Source of the DNA: Sisyra terminalis
Lineage: Eukaryota; Arthropoda; Insecta; Neuroptera; Sisyridae
Direction of reading: 5' to 3'
Length of the DNA stretch: 64,000 nt
NCBI GenBank assembly: GCA_958496175.1
Contig: OY292274.1
Coordinates: 34,387,482 to 34,451,481 of the forward strand
Shown piece by piece: positions 44,974 through 57,500 of this stretch (positions are counted from its first letter, which is position 1; every line of letters starts with the position of its first letter). Below the pieces are notes generated by a model. It saw only the letters and a program-made list of their open reading frames with translations, searched no databases and was not told the origin of the DNA. The translations under genes and the position numbers were made by a program.

Positions 44974-46413
44974 ACTATGAAATATTACGAAGAAGGTCGC
45001 ACCTATTGCCCTGGTGATTACACCAAACCAGAAAATAGACACGAAAGTTATGAAGCACTTCGCGAGCAAGTGCGTCCTCTTTTACCAGACAATGATAGTG
45101 ATCGCATTGTTAAACCTGATCATTATTGTATTCATGAACACTGTATACGTCCAATCGATGAATCTTGTCCACCACAAATAGTAAATGCAATTCAAAACTT
45201 TGAAACAGCAAAGCAGTTTCATAAAGAGAACCTCGAGCACCATCCTTTACCAGAAACCGTAACCGATGTAAAATATCGAAAATTGCAAATGGAACGAAAA
45301 AGAAATCCTGGTTTGGCTTTAGAAAATGAGCCATATGCTACTGGTGTTGGATATAAAGGATTTGGTGCTCCTGGTCCAACGCAGTGTACCAAAATGAAAG
45401 TATACCGCCCCAAAACGTGTACAATGTCTAAAGAATCTCAAATGTTGGAAAGTGGAAAATGTAGGCCTAATACAGCCCGAATTATTCAACTAAAAGAAGT
45501 AACTCCAATGCAGCTAGCTCTTTGTTGGGATGTAATTCCAGAAAATCCAAAAGACGAGCCCAAACCTCCGACGCACATCGATGGCTCTAATGGTTCAGCT
45601 GCACCAGCAGTTTTTACAATGGTTTATTCACCAAAACTAAATAAAAATCAGGAAACCGATACCGGCGAGGATCAACATTATTTATTGCCTTCCTGTGACA
45701 ATCCTGAACACAATGCCGGTTCAGTTTTCAACAAACGAGAAGACCATCAACAACGAACGTCTTCAAATAAATCAAGAACCAAAGAAGAATTTTTTCGGGT
45801 GGGATCCAAATATAAGCATGAAAATGAAATATGTTGTCACGTTAAGCAAATGAAAATATCAGAAGACAAAAATAATAACAATGAAAATGGGAAAAATGGA
45901 AATCGTAACAGCGCAGAAGATCAACAAAATTTAAAGACAACCCGTCCTTCTACTTATCACTACCGTACACCAACATCAAGTAATTCTTCAATTTCAATTT
46001 GTGGTGACAAAAGTAAATTACTACCACGACAGAAATTAACACCAAATAAGTTTTTAAGTCGTCCTTGCATGGCTTGTGAAATGAAAGGACGACTCGAGGA
46101 AAAACGGACAAAACCAGACTATAAATCGGCATTTAAAGCAGGAACCCCTAATTCAATTGGAAGCGCTAGTAATTCAAGTGGAAACAGTTCCAATTTAAGC
46201 CCAGGAAAAGTTCAAATTCATGTTCCAAAACAAAGAAACCCTTACGCAAAACGAAACTATCAAATTGGAACTTTAGCACCTCCGTTTAGTTTACGACCAG
46301 GAAAACATGGTTGTGATTATCCAGAACATTGGCGTTTGGCTAGCATTTATCAGCATTCTTATAAACCAATCGAGTTACGAAAAAGACCTCTTTTAACTAA
46401 TGTTTACTTATAA
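44974..46413 (+). CDS. Probable 3' exon of the CFAP126-like gene; unknown family
   Basis: A 1440-nt open exon follows acceptor ATTAG at 44973, reading T-MKYYEEGRTYCPGDY to a stop at 46413 (480 codons including the stop). The phase fits the donor at 41584, so I infer one gene of at least 643 aa; if translation starts at 44977 it would be a separate 478-aa protein. Composition is polar: Cys-containing motifs (YCIHEHC, PDESCPP-like, CPACEMKG-like), Asn/Ser-rich low-complexity around 300-430, and a conserved-looking C-terminus GTLAPPFSLRPGKHGC, YPEHWRLASIYQHSYKP. Repeated Tyr/Pro/Lys-rich short motifs of this sort are common in sperm-tail microtubule inner proteins, which agrees with the Flattop link, but that is inference. 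AATAAA at 46530-46535 lies 117 bp after the stop. Confidence 0.7.
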   Translation, partial: TMKYYEEGRTYCPGDYTKPENRHESYEALREQVRPLLPDNDSDRIVKPDHYCIHEHCIRPIDESCPPQIVNAIQNFETAKQFHKENLEHHPLPETVTDVKYRKLQMERKRNPGLALENEPYATGVGYKGFGAPGPTQCTKMKVYRPKTCTMSKESQMLESGKCRPNTARIIQLKEVTPMQLALCWDVIPENPKDEPKPPTHIDGSNGSAAPAVFTMVYSPKLNKNQETDTGEDQHYLLPSCDNPEHNAGSVFNKREDHQQRTSSNKSRTKEEFFRVGSKYKHENEICCHVKQMKISEDKNNNNENGKNGNRNSAEDQQNLKTTRPSTYHYRTPTSSNSSISICGDKSKLLPRQKLTPNKFLSRPCMACEMKGRLEEKRTKPDYKSAFKAGTPNSIGSASNSSGNSSNLSPGKVQIHVPKQRNPYAKRNYQIGTLAPPFSLRPGKHGCDYPEHWRLASIYQHSYKPIELRKRPLLTNVYL

Positions 46414-46529
46414 AAAAATAGAAATCATATTAAAACATTTAACACGCGTATAATTTTTAGTTCACGTGATTAAATTAATGTAATTTGTTAGTTTGTTTCT
46501 AAAATTGTATTATCTAATTGTAATAAGTT

Positions 46530-46535
46530 AATAAA
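46530..46535 (+). promoter_or_regulatory. Likely poly(A) signal of the CFAP126-like gene
   Basis: AATAAA 117 bp downstream of the stop codon, in AT-rich 3' sequence. Confidence 0.5.
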
Positions 46536-46671
46536 TAACTGAAAAAATTTATAATATACGCTTTTAAAATAATTGTTTTAATAATAAAAGCCTGAATATC
46601 GTTATTGTTTTCAAAAATAAATTAGCGATATCCATATAACTACCATCTATCTTCGGTAAGTTATTTTTTTG

Positions 46672-46904
46672 GTTCATGTATACCTACTTTATTGACGTCA
46701 AAATCTTGCAACGTTGAATTTTTCACTTTGTCTTTAATTTAATTGTTTTATTCGCCAATAAATCGGACTATAGTGAAAATTTAACAACAAAAAAGAAATT
46801 TTACATTAAAATTAAATCAACAAAAAAGAAATTGATGAAACAAAAAAATCGCGAATTAAACTAAAAACGTTGCCAGATTTTCATGTTGCTAAAATAAACA
46901 TGAA
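46672..46904. mobile_element. MITE (GTTGCCAGA family), full-length copy
   Basis: Left TTCATGTATACC, then GACGTCAAAATCTTGCAACG; right CGTTGCCAGATTTTCATG, then AAATAAACATGAA, inverted to each other. The centre has the family's TCGCGAATTAAACTAAAAA block. Confidence 0.7.
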
Positions 46905-47448
46905 TTGTTATTTTTAATTTAAAATAAATTTTCGTGGCTCTAAGATGGTTACACTCGGTCATTCCAAAATTAATGATGGAAGAACATCATTCCAAAATCT
47001 AGTAGTTTCAAACCATTTAGCTATACTCAAAATATATTTGTAAATAAAAAAAAATACTTACGATTTTCGAACTCGAGCTAATATTGAGTGCTCCAACAGT
47101 GATTTTCTTCACGTTTTCCCGTCTTCAAAAAATTTAAAAAAAAATAAGAGTAAATGATAAAAGGAAAGTTTCCTGGTCTCAAGGAAACCAGTAAACCTGT
47201 GTAGGGCTTTAACTTTACCGAAACGTCTCCCGAAAAATACAGTATAATTTCAAAATACATATGTGAAAGAACAATTTCAGGAAAAAGGAACTCAATTCAA
47301 ACATTTAAAAAATGTACGAAAATTCCCAGATAATTAAGTGTTAGGTATGTAAGATTATTCATCTATCAAAGAGCCTCCGCAGAAACTTAATTTTCAAAAA
47401 AAAAATATAAATTCGAGAAAATTTTAGAAAGTAAATCTAGTGTTTTTG

Positions 47449-47502
<54 letters not shown>

Positions 47503-48500
47503 CTGAAGTTATCCAGTTAATTTTTCCAGTTAATCTTTTAATTTTTATCTTTAAACTGCACTTGCAACATTTACAAAATTTTCGGATCAGCTCTTGTTCT
47601 ACTACTGGGGCTTATTATTCTAATCATTTGAAAACTAGATATATCTAATATCATGCAATTGATTTTATATATGGCAGTGAGGCTCCTAAAATGCAGCCTC
47701 AACTCAAATATTTTATAAAAAATAAATATTCCAAATGTGTGAAGAATGTATCGCCATTTATTTAAATATCAGAATCATTATATATGCACACAAATATCTA
47801 ACATAGTGTCGTATTAGATAAAAGACAACAAAGGATGTTTACTTGAAATACATAAATAATAACTTCAAATATTTATAGTATTTATTTTACGATTATAACG
47901 GTTCAATAAATTGAAATCTGTTTCTTTCGTTTTAATGAAGGGTGTCATATTTTCCATTCAATAATCAATCTTATATAAATATGCATCTAAATAAAATGAA
48001 AAATATTTAATCAAAATTCGCCCAATAAATCCAAGAAAACATCAGCCTTCTGTGATATTTAAGTTTATCAAATTTAAACCAATTATTTTACAATTTACTC
48101 ATTCTCTTCTTTATTCTTAATGATTTAATTCAGTTAGGTAAATCCCATTCACAAATTCATTTTTGTACGATAAAACTTTAAAAAGTGAACTGAAATTTTA
48201 ACTAAATATTATAATATAAATACAAAAATTAATTTATATTTACACTTATCTATACACTATTCTATTTAAATTTGGTGAAATACGTGAATAAAAGAGATAT
48301 ATTATAGTTATTAGAATTAAAAGAGCCATATACTTTTATTAGCGTACTAAATTTAAAGAGGGTAAAGTTCACACCACAATGTTTTATCATCAAATGCTTT
48401 TGATCAATTTTACTAACCATTTGTTTTGTAAAAAAAACAAGCGTGACATTTATCATTCATACGTAATATGATTTTTAAACTATTTGCAATATTGTCCTAC
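46905..48500. other. Spacer between convergent genes
   Basis: Separates the 3' ends of the CFAP126-like gene (+) and brahma (-). Holds an (AT)n run at 47453-47496 and otherwise nothing recognised; TTTATT at 48335-48340 may be the brahma poly(A) signal on the minus strand. Confidence 0.55.
47453..47496. repeat. (AT)n microsatellite
   Basis: About 44 bp of pure TA dinucleotide. Confidence 0.95.
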
Positions 48501-51500
48501 TCAATCCAAGTCTTCATCATCATCATCGGAAACATATTTTTTCGTATTACGTTTACGTCGACCTGGAGTTCCTTTTCGACCGGGTTTTAACTTAATTTTC
48601 ATTTTCACAGAAGAATCCGCATCTGACTGATTATCATCGTCTCCAGCGTCTCCTAGGAAAGAAAAGTTAATTAAAAATACAATTAATTATTATTGTTAAT
48701 ATCTTCTTACGAGATTTACTATCCTCATCGTTATCTGATCCACCCGGAGTGTTATCGATTTCAATGCTCTGTCGAGCATTTCGAAATACTGTCTGTAATA
48801 CAATGCTGTCTTCGTGAATAAGTGAAGCTTCTTCATTATATGTTTGAGCATTATAACATAACTGCATAAAATCTTTTTCCAATTCAGCAAAATCAGAGTA
48901 CTAAAATAATTAAAATTAATACATTTAGAATTTTAGTACAGTTCATGAGTAACAAAGTTTTGAAAATTTACACAATACATTCTCTATTAAATTTTTCTAC
49001 TGAACATTAAGTCACTTCTACCATCCCTCTGGGGCCGAGGTAACCTAACCCAAATGCTAATTCATATGTCATCACATGGATAATTTTTCATTATGGCATA
49101 ATACATCCTTTACAATTCATCAGAATGAAAACCGTATCCACGCGAGAGCAATTGAGACAGCGATATGGAAATCTGAGGATTAAAGGGAGAGTGCTAAATT
49201 TGTGTAGTATACCCCCACTGCAGAAAATGTTCAGAAGGTACTGAGGATGTACTACGTGAATTTTCCTGACTAGTCAAAGGAGATTGACCATTAGTCAATG
49301 TTCAATCCCTCTTGATCTATAGTTTTTGCTATTACCTTTCCATCTTCAATTCTTTGTAATATTTTTTTGATGTCTAATGGCTTTTTAATGATTTCGTAAT
49401 AGTCCGGTAGCTCTCTTCGAGAAGGTAATTTCATAAAAGGCTCACTCAAAAGACGCCCTTCAGTACTAAAAAAGAATTTAAAAAATAAATAAAAGAAATC
49501 AGAAAAATAAGTATTGCAAATTTACCTATCAGTGTATTTAATTACAATGTTCATAACTTTTTTCATTTGGTTTCTTAAACGTTGTTCCACAATTTTGTCA
49601 TTATTGGTTGTGCGGCGTTTTTTAGGCATATTAGGAAGTGTTACTTCCGGGTCTGAATCGTCCCCTCGTTTTGATTTACGTTTACGTCCTTTTTTCTTTT
49701 TTATTTTCTCTTCTTCTTCTTCTTCGTCATCATAATCGCCACCTTCGTCAATAGCTTTTAGCCATTCTTTTTCCGTTAAACTATCAGTGTAATCCACTTC
49801 TTTTCGTTGTCTTGTTCCACGTCCCAAAAAGCTTGTTTCATCTTGGCTTTCTTCATAAGCCCAACGTTCCACTTCCTCGTCTTCTTTCACAAGCCAATCG
49901 GGAAGTTCACTTTCTTCAATCAAACGTGACTTGCGTGCCGATCCTAGTTTGGCTTCTTCACGTCGTCTTTCAAGATCAAGTCGTTGGAATAATTCAAATT
50001 CGCCTTCACTACGGGCAATCATTTGATTGACGGTTTCATCATCAGGAACTTCATTTTCTTCTTCCTCTTCTGCATCGTCTTGATGCAAAATACTTTGTAA
50101 AAATTGTTGTCGTTCGCTACCGGTTGACTTTTGATCAAACATTCCAGCTTGAATAACTTTTTCGTCCATATTTAACTTATATCGAGCTGCAGCTAAAATT
50201 CTTTCTTCAACCGAATTAACAGTCATTAAACGTAACACACGAACTTCATTTTGTTGTCCAATACGATGAGCACGATCTTGGGCTTGCAAATCCTGATGAG
50301 GGTTCCAATCAGAATCAAAAATAACTACTGTGTCTGCAGATTGTAAATTAAGACCCAAACCACCAGCTCTTGTTGACAGTAAAAATATGAAATATTCACT
50401 GCCTTTAGCATTAAACTTTTTCAATAAATCACCTCGTTCTTCAGCTTTTGTCATTCCATCTAAGCGTAAATAACCATAGCCTCTCCAGCCTAAATAATCT
50501 TCCATAATTGTCATCAACTGGGTCATTTGACAGAACAGTAATACACGATGATTAGTGGCTTTTAGTTTCGGTAAAATTCGATCTAATAATTCAAATTTAC
50601 CAGAGGCTCTAAATAAATCTGGTCCTGTTATTACACCTGAAGACATCCCAACATGGTCGCAGTATTTTTCTTCAATTGCTTGGAACATAAATGGATGGTT
50701 GCATAACTTTCGAAGTTGTACAATTGTATTCATTAAAGCTTTAGCACCACCTTTTCCTTTATTGCCTTTTTCAGATCCATCCGTAAGTAAAACACCCTTA
50801 CTCTGCATATGCCTATATAAAACTCGTTGTAATGCTGACATATCACATTTAATAATATACTCCACTTTATCGGGTAATTGTGATTCGACTTCTTTTTTCA
50901 GACGCCGTAAAAGGAATGGTCGTAATACTTTGTGCAAACGACGAATAATCAAAATGGTTTCTTCTTCATTCAACTCAACTTTTTCGCCGGTAGTTGCAAA
51001 TGGAGCATTGAACCACTGTTCGAAAGTAGAACATGATTTAAATATTGATGGTAACAAGAAATTGAGTAATGCCCATAATTCTGGAAGTTTGTTTTGTAAT
51101 GGTGTTCCGGTTAATAACAATCTATGTGGAGCTTCATAATGTGTGTTTAATACTTGAGTCAGTTTACAATGATGATTTTTCATTCGATGCCCTTCATCAA
51201 TAATCATATACTTCCACTGAAGCTTAGCCAAAACTCCTTTATCTTTAATGACGTATTCATATGTGGTTAGTAAAACATTAAACTTAGCTGAACGCATTTG
51301 ACTTTGAATTTGTCTTCTGCCTGCTGGTGATCCTTTGTATGAAACAACTACAACACTGGGTGCCCATTTTTCAAACTCCAACACCCAATTGGATAATGTA
51401 GATAAGGGCACAATAACTAAAAATGGACCATTTACTTTCTTCTTCTCCATTAAATACGTAACCAAAGCTATGGTTTGAATTGTTTTTCCAAGACCCATTT

Positions 51501-54500
51501 CATCGGCCAGAATACCATTTAAATTATTGTTAAATAACGAAACTAGCCACTCTAAACCTTTAATTTGATATTCTTTCAGTTTACCATTTACCAAAATTGA
51601 AGCTTGTTCTGTTACAATTTCATGAACGGTATGAGCTATGCTATAATATGTTTGTTCTTCAGTGGCATTCTTATATTCATCGTCTTCAACTTTTGCTTTT
51701 TTAATAACTGCTTTAGCTTTGTCTTCATCGTTAGGGTCTTGAGATTTTTTATTATCGTCATTTTCATCTTCTGATTCGCTTTCAATGTCACTATCTGCTA
51801 CTTCCCAACCAGGATGTGCATCTAGCCACGGTTGTAATTGACTCAGTAAAGGAGCTTCTTCACCAGATAATGTCTTTCCTGTTCCAATTTCTTGTACTGT
51901 CACACGACAATCACTACCTTGAGAACCGTCATCACCATCGTGGTGTTCACCGTTTGTTTCAGCCGAGATCTTTTTACGGCGCTTTTTTCTCTTTTGTTCT
52001 TCCTGTTGTTTTCGTTTTTGTTCTATTTTATGCTGCTTCACCATTTCAGTTAAGTTGCCAATGTATTCATCAGTTTGCGATAATAAGAAAGCTAATCGTT
52101 TATCTTTCTTCTGATCAATAAGTTTACGATAACCTTCTTCATCTTCGGCCATCAACCGTCGCATACGTTCTTTTTCAATGCGTTCTTGTTCTTTCTTTTG
52201 TTCTCGTTCAGCATTAGCATGATGGTTCATAACAGCTTTATTAAGACGAGCCAGTTTGGCTTGATTGTTTCTATGAAACTCTTTGAAATCTTTACCATGT
52301 TGTAAAACAGAAGAAAGGAATTCTTGATGCTTTTGTCGTCTTTTACGTTCAGCTTCAAGTTTTTGTTGCTTTTCTAATTTTTCAGTAGCACGTGCTTCTC
52401 GTAAACCTTGACGCTTGGTTCTCTTATATGCTTTTACGTTAATCGCTGTTTCTAAAGTTGTATCTCGACGGGTGCAAGCAATAATCTAAGGAAAAAAAAA
52501 TAAATTACAAATACACTAGATTATATCTATTTGTGTGCTTATTTGTCATATCAGTGGCTTGAGAGACATTATAGAAAAAATATATCGTTAATATTAACAT
52601 TTTTATCACAATTGATAAGTAATGCATGCATACTCTCAAATAAGCACATTATATAATTTTATTTTATTACAGTTTGGCTTTATAAGTGTAACGATGGAGA
52701 GGTGGAACCTCGTTGTCTAGCTGATCTTACTTAATCAAATTATGTATTTTTAATCAAAATTTATTGTTTGCTATTTATGCCACCAAAAAAGATTTTATGA
52801 GGACATTAAATTAAATTAAGTCAAAAACATTACCTCTGATCGTAATTGTCTCTGGAAATTTAAACATCGAAGAGCTCGAAGTTCTATTTCGGCTTGTAAT
52901 CGTAACTCATCACTCATGGTTGTTGGTAAACTATCTAGGAATCTTATTCTGTGAGCTATACGTGATTGAATTCTGTCATTAAAAAAATATATTAGATTAG
53001 TAAGAGAATTTTTCAAAAATGAACATTTTTACTACCTATTTTCACGTTCTTGCAATATTATAAGTGGATCTATTCCTACAGGTTTCGGAACAGAAGTAAT
53101 CCGATTTTGTTTAGGTTGTGGCTGTTGATTTTGCTGCCCGGGTCCTCTTTGTTGTTGTGGTTGACCCGGTTGCTGTGAAGGTTGAAGTTGTTGAGGTTGC
53201 GATGTTGGCGGATGACTCACATTTGAAGGAAGTGTTCCCGGAGTTGGCCCAGATTGAGGTGTAAACCCAGAGGACGTTAGAGGAGGCTTTTGTTGCATAT
53301 TTAGTTGCGATCCTACATTCATTGGTGGTCCCTGTTTACAAATGCAATTATAAAAATAGTGAATAAAATTATTGTTAATGTTAAAAAAGCAGATCAAGCA
53401 TAATTAACAACTAAACTACAAAATAAAAATCAAATCAAATAAAGCTGGAGTTTTAAAATTACTGTGTAAGTATATATACCAAGGGTCAATCAGCTTAATT
53501 ACCTACAAAATATAATTAATTTGTTACGCAGTAATATCAAAGGAAATAATGGGGAAAAGGCAAAGAAATATTGATATTACTGCTGATAATAAAGTAAAAA
53601 AAATAAAAACTCTGTAAAGAATAAAATAAATTAGCCAATGTCATAAGAAAAATGTTGATAAATTTTGAGCGGCGAGCATGCGCGTGGATTTCATGCGCTC
53701 TGGTTCTCAGTAGACTTGACAGACTACCTGTAGTTGTAGTGGCGCGGGACTTGCATTCTGATGCGGTGTTGAAGAAATTAATGGCGATTGAGTGTTAGCC
53801 TGTGAAGGTGGTCCACCGGATATACCGGTAGACCCTGGAGGACCTGGAGGCCGCATTGCAGCGTCATCATTTACCGCTAAAGGACTTGTCTCATTGTTAG
53901 CGGAAGTCACTGCTGAGTCTTTAATGTTGCCCTATTCATAATAAAAGGTACACAAAACCGTGCATTTTCTAATTGTACAGTGCATTATGTAAATATCAAT
54001 TACACTTAACAATAAACCTTTAAAACATACATACTTATAGCTATTTGTTTTTGTACAAAGGTTATCTAAAAGCAATATACCTGTGCTCCTTGCGAAAATG
54101 GGCTTGAAGGTGGTGGTGTCAAAGATTGTGGAGCACCTTCTGGTCTTTTTCCCTGAACTGCCATCGCAAGTTGTTGAGTTAAAGGTTGGTTTCGAGCTAA
54201 TAATCGGTAAGCCATAATTTGCACCCTAAATTTAAAGTAAAATAAAACGCTAAATTAATATTAACTCTTTGTAGCAATCACGACGAATAGATAACAGGAA
54301 TTTTGTTAGCACTCATGATCTCAAAAACATAGGGTTAGTTATTTTTTTCGATCACTAGTGGCGCATTATCGCTAAGAAACTTGACACTTACTTAATGTTT
54401 ATTGATTGTTCGCTTATTGCCATTGTTATTAATTCAAACTTAACCTAAGAGCTGTCAAAACTATTAAAACTGTCAAAAAAAAACTAGTGACACTAGTGCC

Positions 54501-57500
54501 CTCTGTACTGTGTCTTCATTTAATAAACGACTCTGCAATACAGCGTTAGTTTTCCTGTCATTTATAGTTCGTGGTAGCAACTACTGAATGAGAAATTAAT
54601 TCGATTACACAGGCCTGCAAAGAAATACTTTTTAAAAATTGTTTTGACTGTAATAGGTCATTTCAATGTACTTTTTTGCGCTTATTTCAAATATGAAATT
54701 CATTACTTTCCATCACGTAAAGTTTTCTTAGGAATAAGTAACAAATACGCAATTTTAAAAAAAAAAAATTCCTAAATTCTATGAAACAAATATGTTACGT
54801 AGCACGATAAATTTGTCACATTATAATTAATTAAACATAGATATTATATTATACATAGTTATCAATAAGGGTGATATCTATAAGTTTTTTCGGTCGAAGC
54901 AAGGCACTTTTTCTGTATCGAAAATGGTAGTACTTCACCTCTCTCTACCAGCGCTGGTGTCGCTTTTATCTTCGAAGTTTATAAGTGAAAGCGAGATAAT
55001 AGAAATGATTGGTGTTATTTCGCTCTCACTTTTAAACTTCGTATCCAGAGAAGAGAGACTTATATAGAACTTCAATGATCACGTTAACGAAAAAGGCGCT
55101 TGGGCCGGTAGTTCTGCATTACGGACCTCAGTTAGCGCTGTACGAAACCGTACTTGGCCACGCCTTTAAATTTCAAAGCGCATACGTAAATAAAGGAGGG
55201 AATTTAAATTTGAAATGAAACTCTAATATCATCATGAAATTATCGTATTTTAATTAAGTAACAATAAAAATCTAATACAGCTAAATTATTATTAATATTT
55301 CATCTTATACAAATATTTCAATCCTATATATTAAGCTACATCGATAATATTCAAAACATAATGTTTTCAAGAATAGAAGGGGTTAGGCTCCTCCTCAATA
55401 CAACGCAAAGTGATATTTTGCATTACAATGCCATCTATTAGTTTCTTTTAGAAATACTAGATCATGTTTTGATCAGTTTTGATGTTCCATATGAATTGAA
55501 CTTCTATATAAGTCTCTCTTCTCTGTTCGTATCGGTTTGTTTCTCTTACCAACGGAAGATAAAACGACACCAACGCTAGTAGTGAGATGCCCGGAACTAC
55601 CATTTTCGATACCGAAAAAGTGGTTCGATTTGGACCCTCGATTTTGGCCAAAAAAAACTTCAATTGTAATTTACGACATAACCTTACGTGATGGACTTTT
55701 TCCATTATTTTTTCCATAATCAGGGAAAAAATTACAATAAAAATATGTTATGATATTTAAGACAACTTTACCATAGCAGGCCTGTGTTATTCAAAACATT
55801 TTAAAAATAGTAAATTTCGTTAAATATTACCCCTATAATATATTGCTGAAACGAAACTAATTATCTCAAGAACGTTAACGTTGTAAATAAAAACTGTAAT
55901 TAACAAATATTAATTTTCAATACAGAAACTACTCATTAACATAGGGAATCATTGATACTAAAGTTGCTACAGATGGTGACGTCATATGATAGATCCACTG
56001 CAATAATGAAGAATTGTCTTTTTTGCTTTGTTTTAAGATAAATAGGTTTTAATATTATAAACGGTTAGAAAAACTCAGATTTGAAGATAGCAGTTAGACA
56101 ATCTAGACCAGTGGTGTATAAAAATATACTAAATTCTCATGATTAAAATATTTCAGGGGTGGTTCTTGAAATGGATTTAAGCCATTTTCAAAAACGCTTC
56201 AATCGTTGAATCTGTGGCGAATCGCGTCATATATTGTTATTTTATCAACAGGCAGTGGAATTGTAGACTTATGAATTTTTATTAACTAAATAAAATTAAT
56301 TGGCTTGTTATGCACAAAAAAAATAGGCCATAAATCTTTTCAATTAAATTAATTAATCGACTACGATCTAATTTTCGTATTTTTTTAAAAAATGATTTAT
56401 AACTATATACTTAATACCTCCCTTTTCCAGTATAGATCTATTTCTCCTTTTTAGATATGTAGACAGTTTAGATAATCATATTTATTTCATATGAATTCAT
56501 TTGAAAAAATAAACAATTTTTGTGAATTAGATAAGATCATTAAACATTGATTTAATGAAAATTTAAATGTTTTATTTCTAATTAACTATGGAAAAAAATA
56601 AAAAATGCTATAATACATACCTTAATTGTTGCAACTGATTTGAATTAAAACAGTGTTGCTTATTGGGATCATTTCCGTTTGATCTAGCACGCAAGGCAAT
56701 CAGTTGAGAGTATCTCGGATCTTCCTGCATTCCCTTCTCTTCCATCGAATCGATGGCTCTTTGTAAGGCATTAAGATTATCTTGTCCTGATCCAGAACCA
56801 GACATTTGATTTCCAATAGGAGCTCCACCCGGACCAGGTGCATTCTATTAAAATAATAAAAATACAATTTGAAGCATTTTCAGCTACATATTATTTTTAA
56901 AATAAATTAGTATAGAATAACTATAATTATCTAATCTTTTTTGACCAAATGCCTGGACCTGCTGTCACTGTTCATTAGTAAGAAATAAAAATATACATTA
57001 AGCACACATTAAAAAGAGAGAAAAAAGCAGTTTAACCTTGAAAATAATTATTAAACGGAGGGGGAAATATTGGGTCGAAAAGATCTTTGTTAACAAAATA
57101 AAATAAATCTTTACCTAGTCTTGTCCCTAAATTGTACAGTAAAGCACACGATAAACATAAAAATGACCGAAAACATAAAGGAACATAATCTAGAGGAATA
57201 TTTTGAAGTGGTGTCTAAACTAATCAGAAATGCCGGCAAGGTAAAAAAAATATACATATAATTAGTATTTTTAAAAAATAATAATGTAAATATAAATTTT
57301 ATTAGATGATTAAAAATGTAGAAATTGGTCAGGTCGATTTCAAAAAGGATGTTTCCGATGTAGTTACCAAATACGATCGCTTAATTGAAACCATTATCAT
57401 TAAGGAGTTGCAAATTCTATATCCCGATCATAAGTATTTTATTTTTATTATTAATTAAATATTTATCATAATTTATTAAGATAATAATAAATTTTACATC

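Noticed and set aside
45110..46132. Minus-strand ORFs
   Set aside because: Antisense shadows of the plus-strand coding exon 44974-46413.
50555..51139. 194-codon plus-strand ORF
   Set aside because: Antisense to the brahma ATPase exon with no recognisable domain.
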